NCBI GenBank assembly: GCA_036702975.1
Contig: DATNPX010000054.1
Span: forward strand, 310,001-374,000
Source: DATNPX01 sp036702975
GTDB taxonomy: Bacteria; Cyanobacteriota; Vampirovibrionia; Obscuribacterales; Obscuribacteraceae
Length of the DNA stretch: 64,000 nt
Reading direction: 5' to 3'
The notes beneath the pieces are model-generated. The model saw nothing but the letters and a program-made list of their open reading frames with translations. It ran no database searches and was not told where the DNA came from. Each line of letters starts with the position of its first letter. The first letter of the stretch is position 1. This document shows, piece by piece, positions 63,307 to 64,000 of the stretch. The position numbers and the translations under genes are program-made.

Positions 63307-63657
63307 CTATTGCATATCTTGCATGACTGTATGTCCATGCACTGGATGAATGCTATGCACTGATGCATTAACAATGCTTGACGCCGCTTCGCTGTGCAAT
63401 GCACTGGTTGCATTTAATGCACTTGATGAATGCCGCGGCGCATCACCTACAACATCCCTGGAAGCTGTGCGGTAACCGCCACACTGTAAGCAATGATCAA
63501 CAGACCCTATAATTTGCAATCCCTTGGAACATCCAGGCTGACATGTTATCCAACCCCAGGTATTCACAATCTGCGGGGCCATGCATTGGCAAGTCCGATT
63601 GCATTGGCTGCACCATCCATTGCCTTTGAATCTCATGCAGTCTTGCATCACGTGCAC
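63307..63657 (-). CDS. Cys-rich small protein, possible zinc-binding
   Basis: A 116-aa frame whose first half contains CSQCNRTCQC, then CQPGC and CLQCGG, nine Cys in a spacing that fits zinc ribbons. The second half is His/Ser-rich and low-complexity (HSEAASSIVNASVHSIHPVH). The start is MHVMQDCM. The region is TGCAT-rich, so the frame could be partly compositional. I rate it a plausible but unproven phage gene. Confidence 0.45.
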   Translation of the reverse strand: MHVMQDCMRFKGNGWCSQCNRTCQCMAPQIVNTWGWITCQPGCSKGLQIIGSVDHCLQCGGYRTASRDVVGDAPRHSSSALNATSALHSEAASSIVNASVHSIHPVHGHTVMQDMQ

Positions 63658-63701
63658 CCTGAACCGCCGGTTCTATTACTTTAAACTTTGCGAATGCACT
63701 T

Positions 63702-63717
63702 CGTGCCGAACGGCACG
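63702..63717. promoter_or_regulatory. perfect dyad CGTGCCG-AA-CGGCACG
   Basis: Seven-bp arms CGTGCCG (63702-63708) and CGGCACG (63711-63717) with a 2-nt centre form a 16-bp perfect palindrome upstream of the Cys-rich frame. The small loop makes it more like a protein-binding operator than a terminator. It adjoins a TGCATTTAATGC element (63719-63730). Confidence 0.4.
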
Positions 63718-63849
63718 CTGCATTTAATGCGTAATATACCTAAATAGTAACACATACGCAAAATAACTAGCACCAGATATGATGCCTCATGGTAGCTATC
63801 TCTTTTAACAGCGGTTCTATTGTTAGTAAATAAGTGTTGTACATATGAG

Positions 63850-64000
63850 CTATGCAATAGTCTTGGTCGGTGAGTTGAATGTTATGTGTTCCGGGTTGTC
63901 AGGCATTGAGATGTAGCCAGCATCAACGAGTGGCATACCACAGTCTTCACACCAGATGCGCTTGGGACGCGTGCAATACAATGCCTGCTCGCCTTTCTTC
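63850..64000 (-). CDS. partial zinc-binding phage protein (C-terminal part)
   Basis: A minus-strand frame enters from the right edge and ends at TAG (63852-63850). It reads KKGEQALYCTRPKRIWCEDC then GMPLVDAGYISMPDNPEHI. A CxxC pair (WCEDCG) and an earlier Cys suggest a zinc knuckle. The protein extends beyond the window, so its full nature is unknown. Confidence 0.55.
   Translation of the reverse strand, partial: KKGEQALYCTRPKRIWCEDCGMPLVDAGYISMPDNPEHITFNSPTKTIA

Larger units (their letters stand above)
34531..64000. mobile_element. prophage, left part (podovirus-like, temperate); continues past the window
   Basis: From the tRNA-Asn to the right edge almost all genes are phage genes on the minus strand. 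In order they are: integrase, small membrane/lysis-like proteins, lytic transglycosylase, candidate ejection proteins, fibre, tail, adaptor, capsid, scaffold, portal, terminase, and then many tiny early-type genes with overlapping starts and stops. There is no tape measure, sheath or baseplate. The right boundary, repressor and replication genes lie beyond 64,000. Confidence 0.88.

Overview
The window joins two different things: about 34.5 kb of ordinary bacterial chromosome (1 to about 34,455) and the left part of a prophage (about 34,456 to beyond 64,000). The host is an aerobic or respiring heterotroph with moderate GC. It has a succinate dehydrogenase whose membrane subunit looks mycobacterial, an aconitase, a large acyl-CoA dehydrogenase, many TPR/HEAT-type helical-repeat proteins and several exported proteins of unknown function. 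From overall feel I suspect a non-photosynthetic cyanobacterial relative (Obscuribacterales/Vampirovibrionia), but no gene here proves it, and the assignment is an inference to be tested by protein searches.

Chromosomal part. 1-4.6 kb: TPR proteins, a D-amino-acid-oxidase-like flavoenzyme, a coiled-coil protein, a small secreted protein and an M23 murein hydrolase. 4.9-9.7 kb: aldehyde dehydrogenase, NanE-type epimerase, a rhomboid protease with a large helical N-terminal region, and a zinc-ribbon membrane protein. 9.7-14.1 kb (minus strand): a TPR protein and the sdhC-sdhA-sdhB operon, preceded by a leader carrying a long inverted repeat. 14.8-24.6 kb: an alpha/beta hydrolase, a TPR protein, aconitase, a dual-specificity-type phosphatase, an S41 protease, an AmpG-like MFS transporter, an aldo/keto reductase and a gluconokinase. 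24.8-34.3 kb: a Met/Gly-rich exported protein, a HEAT protein, a ribbon-helix-helix protein, exonuclease III, acyl-CoA dehydrogenase, RNase D, an inositol-monophosphatase-family enzyme and a YbjN-like protein. Most host genes are single or in pairs.

Prophage. A tRNA-Asn (34,456-34,530) marks the boundary, and a tyrosine integrase follows at once. After a small holin/lysis-like group and a lytic transglycosylase comes a long minus-strand virion block. Read in transcription order (high to low coordinates) it is: large terminase, portal, small leader-peptide protein, scaffold-like protein, major capsid protein, head-decoration-like protein, adaptor, beta-rich tail protein, Gly-rich fibre, then four consecutive candidate ejection proteins (187, 428, 602 and 1317 aa). 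No tape-measure, sheath or tail-tube gene is visible, so the architecture fits a short-tailed (podovirus-like) temperate phage. Upstream of terminase (57-63 kb) is a chain of small genes with 4-bp stop/start overlaps. It includes an RNA-ligase-family protein, a ribbon-helix-helix protein, zinc-binding proteins and a tRNA-like element. The last kilobase (63-64 kb) is an unusual TGCAT-rich stretch with repeats, dyads and a Cys-rich open frame. No repressor, replication gene or right attachment site is in the window, so the element continues past 64,000.
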